Shown here: piece after piece, positions 1-8,829 of the stretch
Layout of the letters: the number at the start of each line of letters is the position of its first letter
How positions within the stretch are numbered: the first letter of the stretch is position 1
Virus record (IMG/VR): IMGVR_UViG_3300010149_000016
Span: 1-64,000 of that record
Source of the DNA: a virus
Length of the DNA: 64,000 nt
Strand: one strand, 5' to 3'
Notes under the pieces: generated by a model
Seen by the model: only the letters and a program-made list of their open reading frames with translations
Told to the model about the DNA's origin: nothing
Databases searched by the model: none
Program-made: the position numbers and the translations under genes

Positions 1-1124
1 ATGCAACATCTAAAGCAAATGCGGCACAAGCGGCAGCAATTAGTGCGGCAGCTACAGATGCAACTACTAAAGCAGACGCAGCAGAAGCAGATGCAATTAG
101 TACAGCGGCAACTGACGCAACATCTAAAGCAAATGCGGCACAAGCAGCAGCTATTTCAGCCGCGGCAACTGACGCAACTACTAAAGCAAATGCAGCTCAA
201 AGTGCGGCAGAAGCTACAGCGGCAGCTGACGCAACATCTAAAGCAAATACAGCAAAAGCAGAAGCTATTTCAGAAGTAACTAACGGTGCAGGCGCAGCGT
301 TTGATACATTGAAAGAAATCCAAGATGCAATGGCAACAGATGCAGAACTAAGTTCAGCAATCTCAAGTGTTACATCTTCAGCAGCTTCTACAGCAGCTGC
401 AGACGCAACAGCTAAAGCAGATCAAGCACTAGTAGATGCTAAAGCATATGCAGATACAGCAGAAGCAGACGCAATTAGTACAGCGGCAAGTGACGCAACA
501 TCTAAAGCAAACGCAGCACAAGCAGCAGCAATTAGTGCGGCAGCTACAGATGCAACTACTAAAGCAAATGCAGCTGAATCAAATGCTAATACATATGCTG
601 ATACTAAAAAGTCTGAAGCAATTACAGCTTCATACAGCTACACAGATACAGCAGAAGCAGATGCAATTAGTACAGCAGCAGCTGACGCAACAGCTAAAGC
701 AGACGCGGCACTAGCGGCAGCAAAAACATATGCTGACAATGGTGATGCAGATACTACATATACAGCAGGAAATGGTTTATCACTAACTGGTACAACATTT
801 GCAATGAGTGGTGCATACACAGGTAGCTTTACAGCAACTGGTGATATTACAGCTTACTCAGACGATACTCTAAAAACAAACGTACAAGTAATTGACGGTG
901 CTTTAGGTAAAGTTAATGCAGTACGTGGTGTTACTTTTGATCGTATCTCAGACGGATCAACTTCAACAGGTGTTATCGCCCAGGAACTTAAAGCAGTACT
1001 TCCTGAAGCAGTACACACAGATGCAGAAGGTGTTCATTCAGTAGCATACGGAAACATTACAGGTCTACTAATTGAAGCAGTTAAAGAATTATCAGCTCAA
1101 GTAGAAGAACTAAAAAAGAAGTAA
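1..1124 (+). CDS. Tail fibre protein with C-terminal S74 chaperone domain (5' partial)
   Basis: The reading frame is already open at base 3 and continues to the stop at 1122-1124, so the start lies upstream of the window. Most of the visible protein is a low-complexity Ala/Thr/Asp/Lys/Asn repeat (units like DATSKANAAQAAAISAAA), expected to form a trimeric coiled-coil fibre shaft. The last ~90 residues form an intramolecular chaperone (peptidase S74) domain: the Ser-Asp-Asp-Thr-Leu-Lys motif (Ser codon at 858-860) keeps the Ser and the Lys five residues later that form the self-cleavage dyad in phage endosialidases. The end is a short coiled coil. The domain should trimerise the fibre and then cleave itself off. 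The family is clear; the receptor target is unknown. A strong terminator follows. Confidence 0.9.
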   Translation, partial: ATSKANAAQAAAISAAATDATTKADAAEADAISTAATDATSKANAAQAAAISAAATDATTKANAAQSAAEATAAADATSKANTAKAEAISEVTNGAGAAFDTLKEIQDAMATDAELSSAISSVTSSAASTAAADATAKADQALVDAKAYADTAEADAISTAASDATSKANAAQAAAISAAATDATTKANAAESNANTYADTKKSEAITASYSYTDTAEADAISTAAADATAKADAALAAAKTYADNGDADTTYTAGNGLSLTGTTFAMSGAYTGSFTATGDITAYSDDTLKTNVQVIDGALGKVNAVRGVTFDRISDGSTSTGVIAQELKAVLPEAVHTDAEGVHSVAYGNITGLLIEAVKELSAQVEELKKK

Positions 1125-1147
1125 TTAAAATTTAAATTACAAAACTA

Positions 1148-1176
1148 AAGCAGGGCTTTATGCCCTGCTTTTTTTA
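1148..1176 (+). terminator. Rho-independent terminator after fibre gene
   Basis: A 9-bp stem (AAGCAGGGC / GCCCTGCTT) with a 5-nt loop is followed by a T-run, just downstream of the fibre stop codon. A late-promoter-like GCTAAATA starts within a few bases of the T-run. Confidence 0.9.
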
Positions 1177-1178
1177 TG

Positions 1179-1208
1179 GCTAAATATTATAAGCATAATA
1201 GATAAATA
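1179..1208 (+). promoter_or_regulatory. Tandem late promoters (GCTAAATA and GATAAATA)
   Basis: GCTAAATA at 1179-1186 and GATAAATA at 1201-1208 match the T4 late-promoter octamer TATAAATA at 7 of 8 and 6-7 of 8 positions. They lie between the terminator and the next structural gene (ATG 1239, preceded by a TAAGGA Shine-Dalgarno). The downstream copy is the better match to the recurrent motif in this window. Confidence 0.7.
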
Positions 1209-1238
1209 CTACTAAGTTACAGTAAGGAACACACATAA

Positions 1239-2933
1239 ATGTCATTTAGAAGAATACAAACGTCAAACATTGATTTCAGTGATGCATCGTTTTCTGATCC
1301 TATATTAGTTTTAGGTAAAGATAATACTGGCGTATCTGATATTGGATTTTTAGGAAAGATAGGCGTTAATAATTATGCAGGTTTTGTTAGAGATGCAGAA
1401 ACACAAACATTTCATGTTATTGATGGATATATAGGATCCCCAGAAAGTAACCAAGTAGAAGCAGCACAAATTACAGCAAAAGGAAATATGTCAGTAGGTA
1501 CACTTACGGCAGATACAATTGTTGCAGGTAATTTACCAACACAATATACAGATGCAGATGCGAGAGCAGCTATTTCAGCAACTGGTAGTTTATCTTATGA
1601 TAGTTCAACTGGTGTTATTAGTTTTACTGATACAGACTCATCATATGCTACTAAAGTTGGTTATAATTTAGCAGACGAAACAGATACAGCATCAATTGTT
1701 TTAGATGCAGGAGATGAAAATACACCAGCAACATTCCGTGGTGATATTATTAACGATAACGGTACAGTTATTGTAGATGTGTCAAGCACAAGTGCTACAT
1801 TTACTGGCGGACTAATGGGTAACATCTATGGTGATGTTTACGATATAACTGGTGCAAATAAAATTTTAGAAAGCGGAACTAGTAATTTAGATTCTGCCTT
1901 AACAGTTGATTCAGCAACCACTACAACATTAAATGCAGGCACTACTAATATTAGTGGTATTGCTACATTTACTGGAGGTAGTGTAGATTTTACTGGAACA
2001 AATACATTAGGTAATTGGAACGGTGCTGTTTATGATAGAACTGGTAGCACACTTATTATTGAAGATGATGCAATACCAAGTCCTATTGTTCACGCTGACT
2101 TACAAGGTGATGTAACTGGTAATGTTACAGGTAATGTTACAGGAAATATTATAAATCCAAATACTGGCTCAACAGTATTAAATGCTTCTCAACCTCAATA
2201 CACACTAACAGGTAACGTAGCAGGAGAATTATATGGAGATGTAATTTCACCTACTCAAAATACACCAATTATTACTACAGGTCCAGTAAGAGACCTATTA
2301 ACAATTCATGATGCTGAAATTGATTTAATAAAAGCACCATCATCACAAGGTGGAGCAACAGTAATTGATACAACAGGCTACTACACATTGCAAGGACAAA
2401 ACATAGCAATAACAGGAAACTTGTTTGGTGACATTGCTGACAGAGTAGCGAATTATCCTGTTTTAACAGTAGGTACAGGAAATAACGATTCTCAATTAGT
2501 TGTACACGAAGCAATAGTAGACGAGTTAACTGTTAGTGATACAATTGATGTTACAAATGCAACAATAACTGGATTAGATATAAGCGATTTAACAGATGCT
2601 AACAATGTAATACAGACAAGTGACTTGTCAAATTATTCAACAACAGCAGCATCTAATTTATTTGCACAACAACAAGATTTAATAACTAAAACAGCAGCCG
2701 TAAATACAGCAAATTCTTATACAGATGGACAAATAACTACTGTTACGGCTAACTTACAAACTTATGCAAACTCTCCTACAACGTGGGTAGCACCTAAAGG
2801 CTCAGAAGCGAACAGGCCAGCTAATCCTGTTGAAGGACAGTTCTACTTTAATACTGATACTAAAATATTTGAAGGATATGATGGAACCAATTGGGTACAA
2901 CTAGTACCGTCTACATTACAAATAACACCTTAA
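1239..2933 (+). CDS. Fibre-like virion protein with shared C-terminal tip
   Basis: This 564-residue protein is Thr/Asn/Gly/Asp-rich. Its middle has repeating beta-type segments such as 'GDVTGNVTGN', 'FTGGxMGNIYGDVYDITG' and 'VAGELYGDVIS', typical of beta-helical or beta-sandwich phage fibres. The last ~40 residues (QFYFNTDTKIFEGYDGTNW then VQLVPS) closely match the C-terminus of the collagen-like protein at 61443-63023, so both probably end in the same tip domain. The gene has its own late promoters and a TAAGGA ribosome site. A role in the virion is inferred from composition and position; which fibre it forms is unknown. Confidence 0.7.
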   Translation: MSFRRIQTSNIDFSDASFSDPILVLGKDNTGVSDIGFLGKIGVNNYAGFVRDAETQTFHVIDGYIGSPESNQVEAAQITAKGNMSVGTLTADTIVAGNLPTQYTDADARAAISATGSLSYDSSTGVISFTDTDSSYATKVGYNLADETDTASIVLDAGDENTPATFRGDIINDNGTVIVDVSSTSATFTGGLMGNIYGDVYDITGANKILESGTSNLDSALTVDSATTTTLNAGTTNISGIATFTGGSVDFTGTNTLGNWNGAVYDRTGSTLIIEDDAIPSPIVHADLQGDVTGNVTGNVTGNIINPNTGSTVLNASQPQYTLTGNVAGELYGDVISPTQNTPIITTGPVRDLLTIHDAEIDLIKAPSSQGGATVIDTTGYYTLQGQNIAITGNLFGDIADRVANYPVLTVGTGNNDSQLVVHEAIVDELTVSDTIDVTNATITGLDISDLTDANNVIQTSDLSNYSTTAASNLFAQQQDLITKTAAVNTANSYTDGQITTVTANLQTYANSPTTWVAPKGSEANRPANPVEGQFYFNTDTKIFEGYDGTNWVQLVPSTLQITP

Positions 2934-2984
2934 TATCAAAATTAAAGAAAATATAATATACTAGTATATGTTATGAGACATATA

Positions 2985-2992
2985 GATAAATA
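2985..2992 (+). promoter_or_regulatory. Late promoter GATAAATA
   Basis: Exact copy of the window's late motif, 57 bases before the ATG of the 61-residue gene and directly after the preceding fibre gene. Confidence 0.7.
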
Positions 2993-3049
2993 GTTAAGCA
3001 AGCAATATGCTTGTGATTAACGTTAATTACAAGGCAAGGAGTCACTACA

Positions 3050-3235
3050 ATGGCATTACCAGCAACCGGTTCAACAATAAGCATGGGTCAAGTACGTAAC
3101 TACTTTGGATTAAGTGGAACAGTTTCCCTAAGTCAATTAGGAAATTATATTTCACCATCAGTGACGACAAATATTAGTCTATCGGCTACATTTGGCGGAT
3201 GGCAAAACCCTAATCCAACTGGTTCACACCCATAA
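3050..3235 (+). CDS. Small virion-associated protein
   Basis: This 61-residue protein begins MALPATGSTISMGQVRNYFG. This kind of N-terminus (short Pro/Ser/Gly lead, then I-S-x-x-x-V-R) recurs in small structural proteins and fibre segments of marine T4-like phages; I recall the pattern but cannot name a family. The C-terminus is Asn/Pro/Gly rich. It is a single-gene transcription unit with its own late promoter at 2985, a good ribosome site (AAGGAG) and a strong terminator at 3250. That layout suggests a protein made late in quantity. The exact function is unknown. Confidence 0.65.
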   Translation: MALPATGSTISMGQVRNYFGLSGTVSLSQLGNYISPSVTTNISLSATFGGWQNPNPTGSHP

Positions 3236-3249
3236 TAAATAATATTATA

Positions 3250-3285
3250 AGTAGTGTTGTTATTACTTGACAACACTACTTTTTT
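3250..3285 (+). terminator. Rho-independent terminator
   Basis: An 11-bp perfect stem (AGTAGTGTTGT / ACAACACTACT), 9-nt loop, then TTTTT. It closes the small fibre-region unit. A TTGACA inside its right half is part of the stem, not a promoter. Confidence 0.92.
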
Positions 3286-3346
3286 ACAGTAAAATATAAA
3301 GAATTATATTTAAAGTATGAATGTAAACTCAACACAGGAGAAAACA

Positions 3347-3766
3347 ATGAGTATTAGAACGCGATTTGAAATCGAAACGTTTGTGCTTGGAGCACACCCA
3401 ACACCAGCAAGAAAAGCACAAGTATTGATGACTGAGCTATTACAAGCAAGAGAATCATCACATCCAGATTTACCAGTATTAGAAGCAATACATGCAGATT
3501 TTAGTAAAGAACATGACATTGAAGCATTGTTAGCAAATATTGAAGAAACAGAAGAAGAATATTGGGTAAACCGTTTAGCGAAGCTAGCGGCAATTGATAT
3601 TTTAACTATTGGTAAGGTACAACCAGAACACATGAATTACATGGTAGCTTTAGATGATGAAGCTTTTGGTGCATGTGTTAAATCAGCAACAGCGATTGCT
3701 AAATCATTAAACAATGAAGTAATGCAAGTAGAAGCAGAACTTCAAACAGAATTAGCTTCTGACTAA
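3347..3766 (+). CDS. Conserved phage protein of unknown function
   Basis: The ATG at 3347 (product MSIRTRFEIETF) is preferred over an upstream in-frame ATG at 3317, because it has a well-placed AGGAG site (ACACAGGAGAAAACA). The 139-residue product is soluble, helical and acidic, with a Glu-rich centre and no recognisable motif. It is the first gene after a terminator and heads the glycosyltransferase/oxygenase cluster (next ATG is 6 bases after its stop). No promoter better than a weak AT-rich stretch is visible upstream. Function unknown. Confidence 0.7.
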   Translation: MSIRTRFEIETFVLGAHPTPARKAQVLMTELLQARESSHPDLPVLEAIHADFSKEHDIEALLANIEETEEEYWVNRLAKLAAIDILTIGKVQPEHMNYMVALDDEAFGACVKSATAIAKSLNNEVMQVEAELQTELASD

Positions 3767-3772
3767 TAATTA

Positions 3773-4423
3773 ATGGTTAGTGTACCAAATTATTTTCACA
3801 AAACTGACAATTCCGCAAATGTAGCAATATGTGTTCCTGTGCGTGATAATGTTACAGCGGTATTTGCGTACAGTCTTGCTATGCTTCAAAAAAAGTGTGG
3901 CGAGACTGGACTAAAAACTTCATTACATTTTAATGTAGGTAGTGAAGTAGCAATGCAAAGACAGCAATTAGTAACTGAAGCACTAGAAACAGATTGTACG
4001 CATATAATGTGGATTGATGCAGACATGCAGTTTCCAATAGATACGCTAAATATACTATTAGCAGCCGATAAAGATATTATCGCTGGAAACTACTCAACAA
4101 GAGTACCGCCACATAGACCTGTTGCATTTAAAAGTAAACTTAACATGGATGACAGAGTATTATCTGGAAGCGGTATAGAAAAAGTTTGGGCAGTAGGAAG
4201 TGGAATGATGTTAGTTAAACGAGAAATATACGAGAATATTTCTCTACCTCATTATAAGATTGAGTATAACGAAAACTATACTAGTCTAGTAGGAGAAGAT
4301 ATATACTTTTGTAACCTTGTAAACGAAAATGGTTATGAAGTACATATTAGTCACGAGTTAAGTGACAGAATTGCACATATAGGAACACGTGCATTTACAG
4401 TTAAAGGCGATTGCAATGATTAA
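3773..4423 (+). CDS. GT-A type glycosyltransferase (family 2-like)
   Basis: The 216-residue product starts with a nucleotide-sugar fold pattern (VAICVPVRDNV) and has the acidic metal-binding motif in 'HIMWIDADMQFP' (Asp-Ala-Asp) at about residues 80-91. 'GSGMMLVKREIYE' and 'VGEDIYFC' match the acceptor-side G-S-G and E-D elements of family-2 enzymes. It should transfer a sugar from a nucleotide donor. The donor and acceptor are unknown; virion glycoprotein, DNA base and host glycan are all possible. It overlaps the next gene, a second DAD-motif protein, by 8 bases, so the two are probably co-translated. Confidence 0.8.
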   Translation: MVSVPNYFHKTDNSANVAICVPVRDNVTAVFAYSLAMLQKKCGETGLKTSLHFNVGSEVAMQRQQLVTEALETDCTHIMWIDADMQFPIDTLNILLAADKDIIAGNYSTRVPPHRPVAFKSKLNMDDRVLSGSGIEKVWAVGSGMMLVKREIYENISLPHYKIEYNENYTSLVGEDIYFCNLVNENGYEVHISHELSDRIAHIGTRAFTVKGDCND

Positions 4424-5513
4424 TTTAATTAATAACAAAAATAAAGAGTTCCAAGGTCAAAGTGTTGTAACTCCTTGGGACAGACTAAAAAGATTTATGT
4501 TTGAATCTTATCCAGTAATTAAAACAGAAGTAAAAATTACTGACGAAGACACTTTACTTAAAACAGCATATGAGTATAAAGACAAAGCTGATATGGTTTG
4601 GGTAGTTTTTGATGAAACTGAAATTAATTCTAAATTCCCTTGGCATTATAGACCTTCGGATCCTTTAGCTAAATCTGTAATACATACTTTTCCTAGAGTA
4701 ATTAAAAGAACAAATAGACCTGTAAGTTGGGGAGATATTCATCTAGTTCCTACTAATGGAGTAGCTCACACTACAGTACAAAATAAAATTGTTTCAAGTT
4801 ATCATGTAGCAGAATTTGATATCTTTATGATTAGTTTTCATGAAGCTGAAGCAGACGAGAATTTTCAAAAATTAAGAAATAGATTTAAAGATGCACAACA
4901 CGTTAAAAATGTTGAAGGTATTGGAAATGCACATAGAAAATGTGCAGAGCTATCAAAATCAGAAATGGTATACATTGTTGATGCAGATGCAGATGTTATG
5001 TCTCATTTTAGTTTTGACTTTATACCTCCAATGAGTAAACGTAAAAATACAACATATGTATGGAGTGCTAAAAATCCTATTAATGACTTAGAATATGGTT
5101 ATGGCGGAGTAAAACTATTTCCTAGAGAACAACTACTTGAACTAGGACATGTATTACCTGATTTTACAACAGGTGTTAGTTTTTATCAACCAATTAGTGA
5201 TGTATCAAACATTACAAGATTTAATAAAGACCCATATAGAACGTGGCGTAGTGCATTCCGTGAATGTGTTAAATTATCAAGTGGAATACAACAATCAGAA
5301 AGTCCAAGAAAAGATACAGTAGATAGACTTGAAGCATGGTGTACACTAGACAATGGTGCTCGTTTTGGACGCTACTGTATTAAAGGTGCATTAGAAGGAA
5401 AAGCATATGGTGAAGAACATGCAAATGATGTGGATGCACTTAATAAAATTAATGATTACGAATGGCTACGTGAAGCATTTGTTGCTAGTATGAAGAAGAA
5501 AGTGACGGAATGA
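4416..5513 (+). CDS. Glycosyltransferase-like protein
   Basis: The ATG at 4416 (MINLINNKNKEF) overlaps the preceding stop, with AAAGG upstream; an earlier in-frame ATG at 4389 lies deep in the previous gene. The 365-residue product has an N-terminal 'ADMVWVVFDETEIN' segment and a central 'MVYIVDADADVM' resembling the Asp-x-Asp donor site of GT-A enzymes. 'YVWSAKNPINDLEYGYGGVK' and a Trp/Arg-rich C-terminus follow. I recall similar proteins in cyanophages near tail genes, usually annotated as glycosyltransferases. The motif is weaker than in its neighbour, so the enzymatic call is tentative. Confidence 0.6.
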   Translation: MINLINNKNKEFQGQSVVTPWDRLKRFMFESYPVIKTEVKITDEDTLLKTAYEYKDKADMVWVVFDETEINSKFPWHYRPSDPLAKSVIHTFPRVIKRTNRPVSWGDIHLVPTNGVAHTTVQNKIVSSYHVAEFDIFMISFHEAEADENFQKLRNRFKDAQHVKNVEGIGNAHRKCAELSKSEMVYIVDADADVMSHFSFDFIPPMSKRKNTTYVWSAKNPINDLEYGYGGVKLFPREQLLELGHVLPDFTTGVSFYQPISDVSNITRFNKDPYRTWRSAFRECVKLSSGIQQSESPRKDTVDRLEAWCTLDNGARFGRYCIKGALEGKAYGEEHANDVDALNKINDYEWLREAFVASMKKKVTE

Positions 5514-5516
5514 TAA

Positions 5517-5801
5517 ATGTTAAAATGGTTCAAGGAATCAGTATATCATCTTAAAGTAGAAACAGGATGGGGTTACTGGTATCATTTATGGCATAGCTTA
5601 AAAAATAGCTGGGCTCTTATTGTAATTGCAACTAAAAGCACAGTACATGGTTTGTTACCGTTTATATGGAAAGCAGATGCTCCTAAAGGAGTAATTAAAA
5701 TGTATCACCAAATTATGCGTATTCAGCATATTAAAGATATGGACGAATTAAGGAAGAAACCAAAAAATGAAAGATATAAACCTACTACCCCTTCTAAATA
5801 G
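5517..5801 (+). CDS. Small membrane-associated protein, DUF6356-like
   Basis: The 94-residue product has an amphipathic N-terminus rich in Trp/Tyr/His ('GWGYWYHLWHSLKNSW'), a hydrophobic stretch (ALIVIATKSTVHGLLPFIW), then a basic C-terminus. The pattern Y-W-x-H-x(n)-H-G-L-x-P-F resembles small cyanophage proteins I remember as DUF6356. A second, more typical member is at 49801-49998. It overlaps the following oxygenase gene by 35 bases. Function unknown; association with the inner membrane is inferred from the hydrophobic segment. Confidence 0.55.
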   Translation: MLKWFKESVYHLKVETGWGYWYHLWHSLKNSWALIVIATKSTVHGLLPFIWKADAPKGVIKMYHQIMRIQHIKDMDELRKKPKNERYKPTTPSK

Positions 5802-6345
5802 TTATGGAGATATATTTGAATTAGATTATAAATTTGATTCAGAAAAAACTATCAACGAATTAAAACAATTAGAATGGGAAAAAGGACCTAATGGAAAACT
5901 TGGAGTAAATCTAACAGGACCATTGGGTAACTTAGACTTAGACCATAAAGGCAAACACGCTGAATATCAAGGCTTTAACACTAATACTGAAAAATGTCCA
6001 AGTATTATGGATTTTTTTAGTAAATGGGAAAACTTAGCAAGATGTAGAGCAGCACATATGAACGCAGGTACATTTTTTAGTATGCATAGAGATGCGTTTA
6101 GATTAAACCCACAAATTAGAATTTTTATTCCATTAAATAAAACAGATGTAAGCCAATGGAATTTTATATATGAAGATAAACGTGTAGGTTTCAAACCAGG
6201 AGTTCCATATATATTAAATACAAGAAAACAACATGGTAGTTTTGCCATGGCAGATGATATCTATCATATATTAATGAGTGTATTTTTAACTGAAAATAAT
6301 TTAAAAACAATTATTAGTATGTTACCAAATTGTAAGGAACATTAA
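5767..6345 (+). CDS. 2OG-Fe(II) oxygenase-like protein
   Basis: The 192-residue product carries the iron-binding pattern of 2-oxoglutarate oxygenases: His107-x-Asp109 in 'MHRDAFR' and a distal His in 'KQHGSFAMADDIYHILMSVF'. Its C-terminal half aligns by eye with the oxygenase at 25439-26104 (H-x2-F-x3-D-x2-Y-H-x5-L), so the two look paralogous. It probably hydroxylates an unknown protein, sugar or base. It starts inside the preceding gene and its stop abuts the next ATG, another oxygenase. Confidence 0.72.
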   Translation: MKDINLLPLLNSYGDIFELDYKFDSEKTINELKQLEWEKGPNGKLGVNLTGPLGNLDLDHKGKHAEYQGFNTNTEKCPSIMDFFSKWENLARCRAAHMNAGTFFSMHRDAFRLNPQIRIFIPLNKTDVSQWNFIYEDKRVGFKPGVPYILNTRKQHGSFAMADDIYHILMSVFLTENNLKTIISMLPNCKEH

Positions 6346-7296
6346 ATGAAAGAAAAAACAGATAAAAATTATTATAGTGGAGAGAAGATTGATGATCTTG
6401 TTGATGCAGTAAAAAAAGCTGATCATAAACATCAAGAAGGTGCAACACATAAAGATGAAGCATATCAAGATGTAATGTATAGTAACGAACAAATGGAACA
6501 GCATAAGTCAATGGATAATATTTTTAAAGTTGATGGAGTTCCAAGTAGATGGGAACATAATAAATTACGTTCTAATTGGCATTTTGATCCGTTTGCAGAT
6601 CCACAAGAAAAAACATTTCAAGTTCCTTGTAGATTTGTAGGAGACTTTGGACCAGCGGTAAAATATGCAGTAGATCATTCAAGAGAAATGACTATAGGAA
6701 ATTATAGAAATCGTAATTTAAGTAAACAAGATAAAGATTTACATGATGGAGAAATACAAGATATTATTACTGCTACTGGCAAAGATGATTTAAGTAGTAT
6801 GTATCATGATGTCATTGTTAGAAGTAGATTTGATAAAGAAGGTAATTACCAAACACAAAGAAACGATGCAGAAGAATATAAAATATTGTTTAGATGTATT
6901 GATGCACTTGGAGTAGAAGTACATCAGTCTAGAATGCATATTCAAAAGTTAGGACAAGTTACTCCTATACATGTTGATCAACAAATGAGATATGCAAGAC
7001 CAGGCTGGCGTAAAGTATGGACAGATGCAGGCGCTGATAAAAATCCTTTAATGTTAAGAAGATTTTTAGTTATGTTACAAGATTGGGAGCATGGGCATGT
7101 TTGGCAATTTGGAAATACATATTACCAAGGATACAAAGCAGGCGAAGCAGTAACATATGATTGGTGTAATATGCCGCATGGAACAGCTAACTTTGGATTT
7201 ACTCCAAGAGTAACATTTCAATTTACCGGGTTTATTAATGATAAAGTACAAGAAATGATAGATAATCCAGATCCTAATAGAGTGATTGAAGTATGA
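6346..7296 (+). CDS. 2OG-Fe(II) oxygenase-like protein
   Basis: The 316-residue product has His209-Val-Asp211 ('TPIHVDQQMRY') and a distal His278 in 'MPHGTANFGFTPRVTFQF', where Arg288 is placed to bind the 2-oxoglutarate carboxylate. This arrangement fits cupin/AspBHydrox or phytanoyl-type dioxygenases. The N-terminal 90 residues are charged and have no motif. It begins directly after the previous oxygenase stop (GGAAC upstream) and overlaps the next gene by 4 bases (ATGA). Substrate unknown; the neighbouring transferases suggest modification of a glycan or virion protein. Confidence 0.72.
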   Translation: MKEKTDKNYYSGEKIDDLVDAVKKADHKHQEGATHKDEAYQDVMYSNEQMEQHKSMDNIFKVDGVPSRWEHNKLRSNWHFDPFADPQEKTFQVPCRFVGDFGPAVKYAVDHSREMTIGNYRNRNLSKQDKDLHDGEIQDIITATGKDDLSSMYHDVIVRSRFDKEGNYQTQRNDAEEYKILFRCIDALGVEVHQSRMHIQKLGQVTPIHVDQQMRYARPGWRKVWTDAGADKNPLMLRRFLVMLQDWEHGHVWQFGNTYYQGYKAGEAVTYDWCNMPHGTANFGFTPRVTFQFTGFINDKVQEMIDNPDPNRVIEV

Positions 7297-8102
7297 TAAA
7301 AGATGATTTTCCTGAAGTAGACCCAAAGTTTTTTTATACACACAAAGAAAGAACAGTAAAAGAACCTAGGGAACCAAATACAACAGTGAAGTATTACGGA
7401 CGACATGATGTTGGAAACAAGTGTAAATTAGGAGAAAATGGTTTAGATCATTTTACGTTTAATGTAGTACAACAACAAGATTGGAATAGTCCAGAACTTG
7501 ATTTTGATTACAAATGGAACAAATATGGTTTCAGAGGTCCAGACGATTTAACAGACATTGATATAATATTTGCAGGTGGTAGTTTGCTTTTAGGAACGGG
7601 TGTTCCATACGAAAGTTCGTTACCTTATATACTTTCTGAAAAACTTAAATTAAATCATTTTAACATAAGCGATTTTGATACATTAACCGATATGGCAGAT
7701 AGTTTGTTTAAGTTTAATCAATTAAATCCAAAATATGTTATACTTACTGACTTGTGGGGCATAAACGATACAAACTGGCTTATGAGGTTTTGGCTAAGAA
7801 AAGAAAAAGATGAAAAAGTACGAACAATGGTTAGAGATACTTTTAAACAAAGTAATGGCAAAATATTTAAAATGTTTGAACTTGCATTAAAGCAAACATT
7901 TCCAAACGCACAATATTATATTATTGAGCCAAACGAAAGAAGAAAACATTGGTTTTATAATTATCAACCAATACATATTAAATCAATACAATACAGTAAA
8001 GAAGAAATGTTAGATCTAGGAAGAGATCAAACTCACCCAGGACCTAAAACACACGAATATCTAGCAAATAAAGTAATAACAGAGATCAATAAATATAGCT
8101 AA
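7293..8102 (+). CDS. SGNH/GDSL-hydrolase-like protein
   Basis: The 269-residue product keeps recognisable SGNH blocks: 'IDIIFAGGSLLLGTGV' in place of block I (Gly-Gly-Ser for G-D-S), 'LTDLWGINDTNW' resembling the G-x-N-D block, and near the C-terminus 'DQTHPGPKTHEYLANKV' matching the D-x-x-H block. Such enzymes de-acylate sugars or lipids. The nucleophile Ser is present, but block I lacks the usual Asp, so activity is uncertain. It is translationally coupled to the upstream oxygenase. A second SGNH-like gene lies at 55111. Confidence 0.65.
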   Translation: MIKDDFPEVDPKFFYTHKERTVKEPREPNTTVKYYGRHDVGNKCKLGENGLDHFTFNVVQQQDWNSPELDFDYKWNKYGFRGPDDLTDIDIIFAGGSLLLGTGVPYESSLPYILSEKLKLNHFNISDFDTLTDMADSLFKFNQLNPKYVILTDLWGINDTNWLMRFWLRKEKDEKVRTMVRDTFKQSNGKIFKMFELALKQTFPNAQYYIIEPNERRKHWFYNYQPIHIKSIQYSKEEMLDLGRDQTHPGPKTHEYLANKVITEINKYS

Positions 8103-8112
8103 GGAATATATT

Positions 8113-8829
8113 ATGGAATATCAAGGCGAAGATTTAATTATAGTTACAGGAGCTCCAGGTTCTAGGTGGAGTGGAGTAATTCGTATGCTTACTCTTATGT
8201 ATAAAGAAATTAATATGAGTGATAATACAAATGATTATGTTTACAGAAAAAAAGTAGATGGCCAAACAGTTGGCTGGCACAGAGGTGCATATTGGGGACC
8301 AAATAATTCAGCAGGTCACAAGTTTGATGTATTAAATACATTAACTAAAGAAGAAATAATAAAAGAATTTAAAGCACCTTTTTCTGATTGGCATACAGGA
8401 ACAAAGATTATTAAAAGCCATTGGTTTGCATATCACTTACCACAACTAAGACAAATGTTTCCTAAAGCTACAATGTGGGCATTTTATGATACTAACGAAG
8501 AATGCTATAATTGGTGGCATCATGTAGGCGGATGGGATATATATTATCCTGACTATAGTTGGTACGAATATGATTCAAAAATGAAAGAACAAATTGCAAT
8601 TGAAAATCATAATATTGAAACTACGTTTGAATTAAAAAGATATGAAAAATGGAAAGATGCTGTTAGTGCATTAGGATTTTCACACGATATAAGAACTATA
8701 CACGAAATAATGGAAGTTGATCCAGAGTTTGGTGAGTTACATCAATATGATACAGAAGAAGTATTCCATCAATTATTAAATAGAATGTTTGCTAGGAAAA
8801 AAATGGGTATTATTAAGCCAGCTTACTAG
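8113..8829 (+). CDS. Sulfotransferase-like P-loop protein
   Basis: The 238-residue product begins with 'LIIVTGAPGSRWSGVIRML', a P-loop-like element as in the PAPS-binding 5'-phosphosulfate loop of sulfotransferases. 'TKIIKSHWFAYHLPQL' matches their conserved K-x-H strand. The rest is Trp/Tyr/His rich. A clear AAGGAA site precedes the ATG. It ends the plus-strand glycan-type cluster and overlaps the convergent Nudix gene by 17 bases. Sulfonation of a sugar or protein is plausible; a plain phosphate-binding ATPase is the alternative. Confidence 0.55.
   Translation: MEYQGEDLIIVTGAPGSRWSGVIRMLTLMYKEINMSDNTNDYVYRKKVDGQTVGWHRGAYWGPNNSAGHKFDVLNTLTKEEIIKEFKAPFSDWHTGTKIIKSHWFAYHLPQLRQMFPKATMWAFYDTNEECYNWWHHVGGWDIYYPDYSWYEYDSKMKEQIAIENHNIETTFELKRYEKWKDAVSALGFSHDIRTIHEIMEVDPEFGELHQYDTEEVFHQLLNRMFARKKMGIIKPAY

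Noticed and set aside
1-279. Gln/Leu/Lys-rich open frame (also 436-714)
   Set aside because: Frame-shifted reading of the Ala-rich fibre repeat; GCA repeats leave all frames open. The true frame runs through base 3 to 1124.
3267-3272. TTGACA before the gene at 3347
   Set aside because: It is the loop and right arm of a strong terminator hairpin, and no good -10 box follows at the right distance other than AT-rich sequence.
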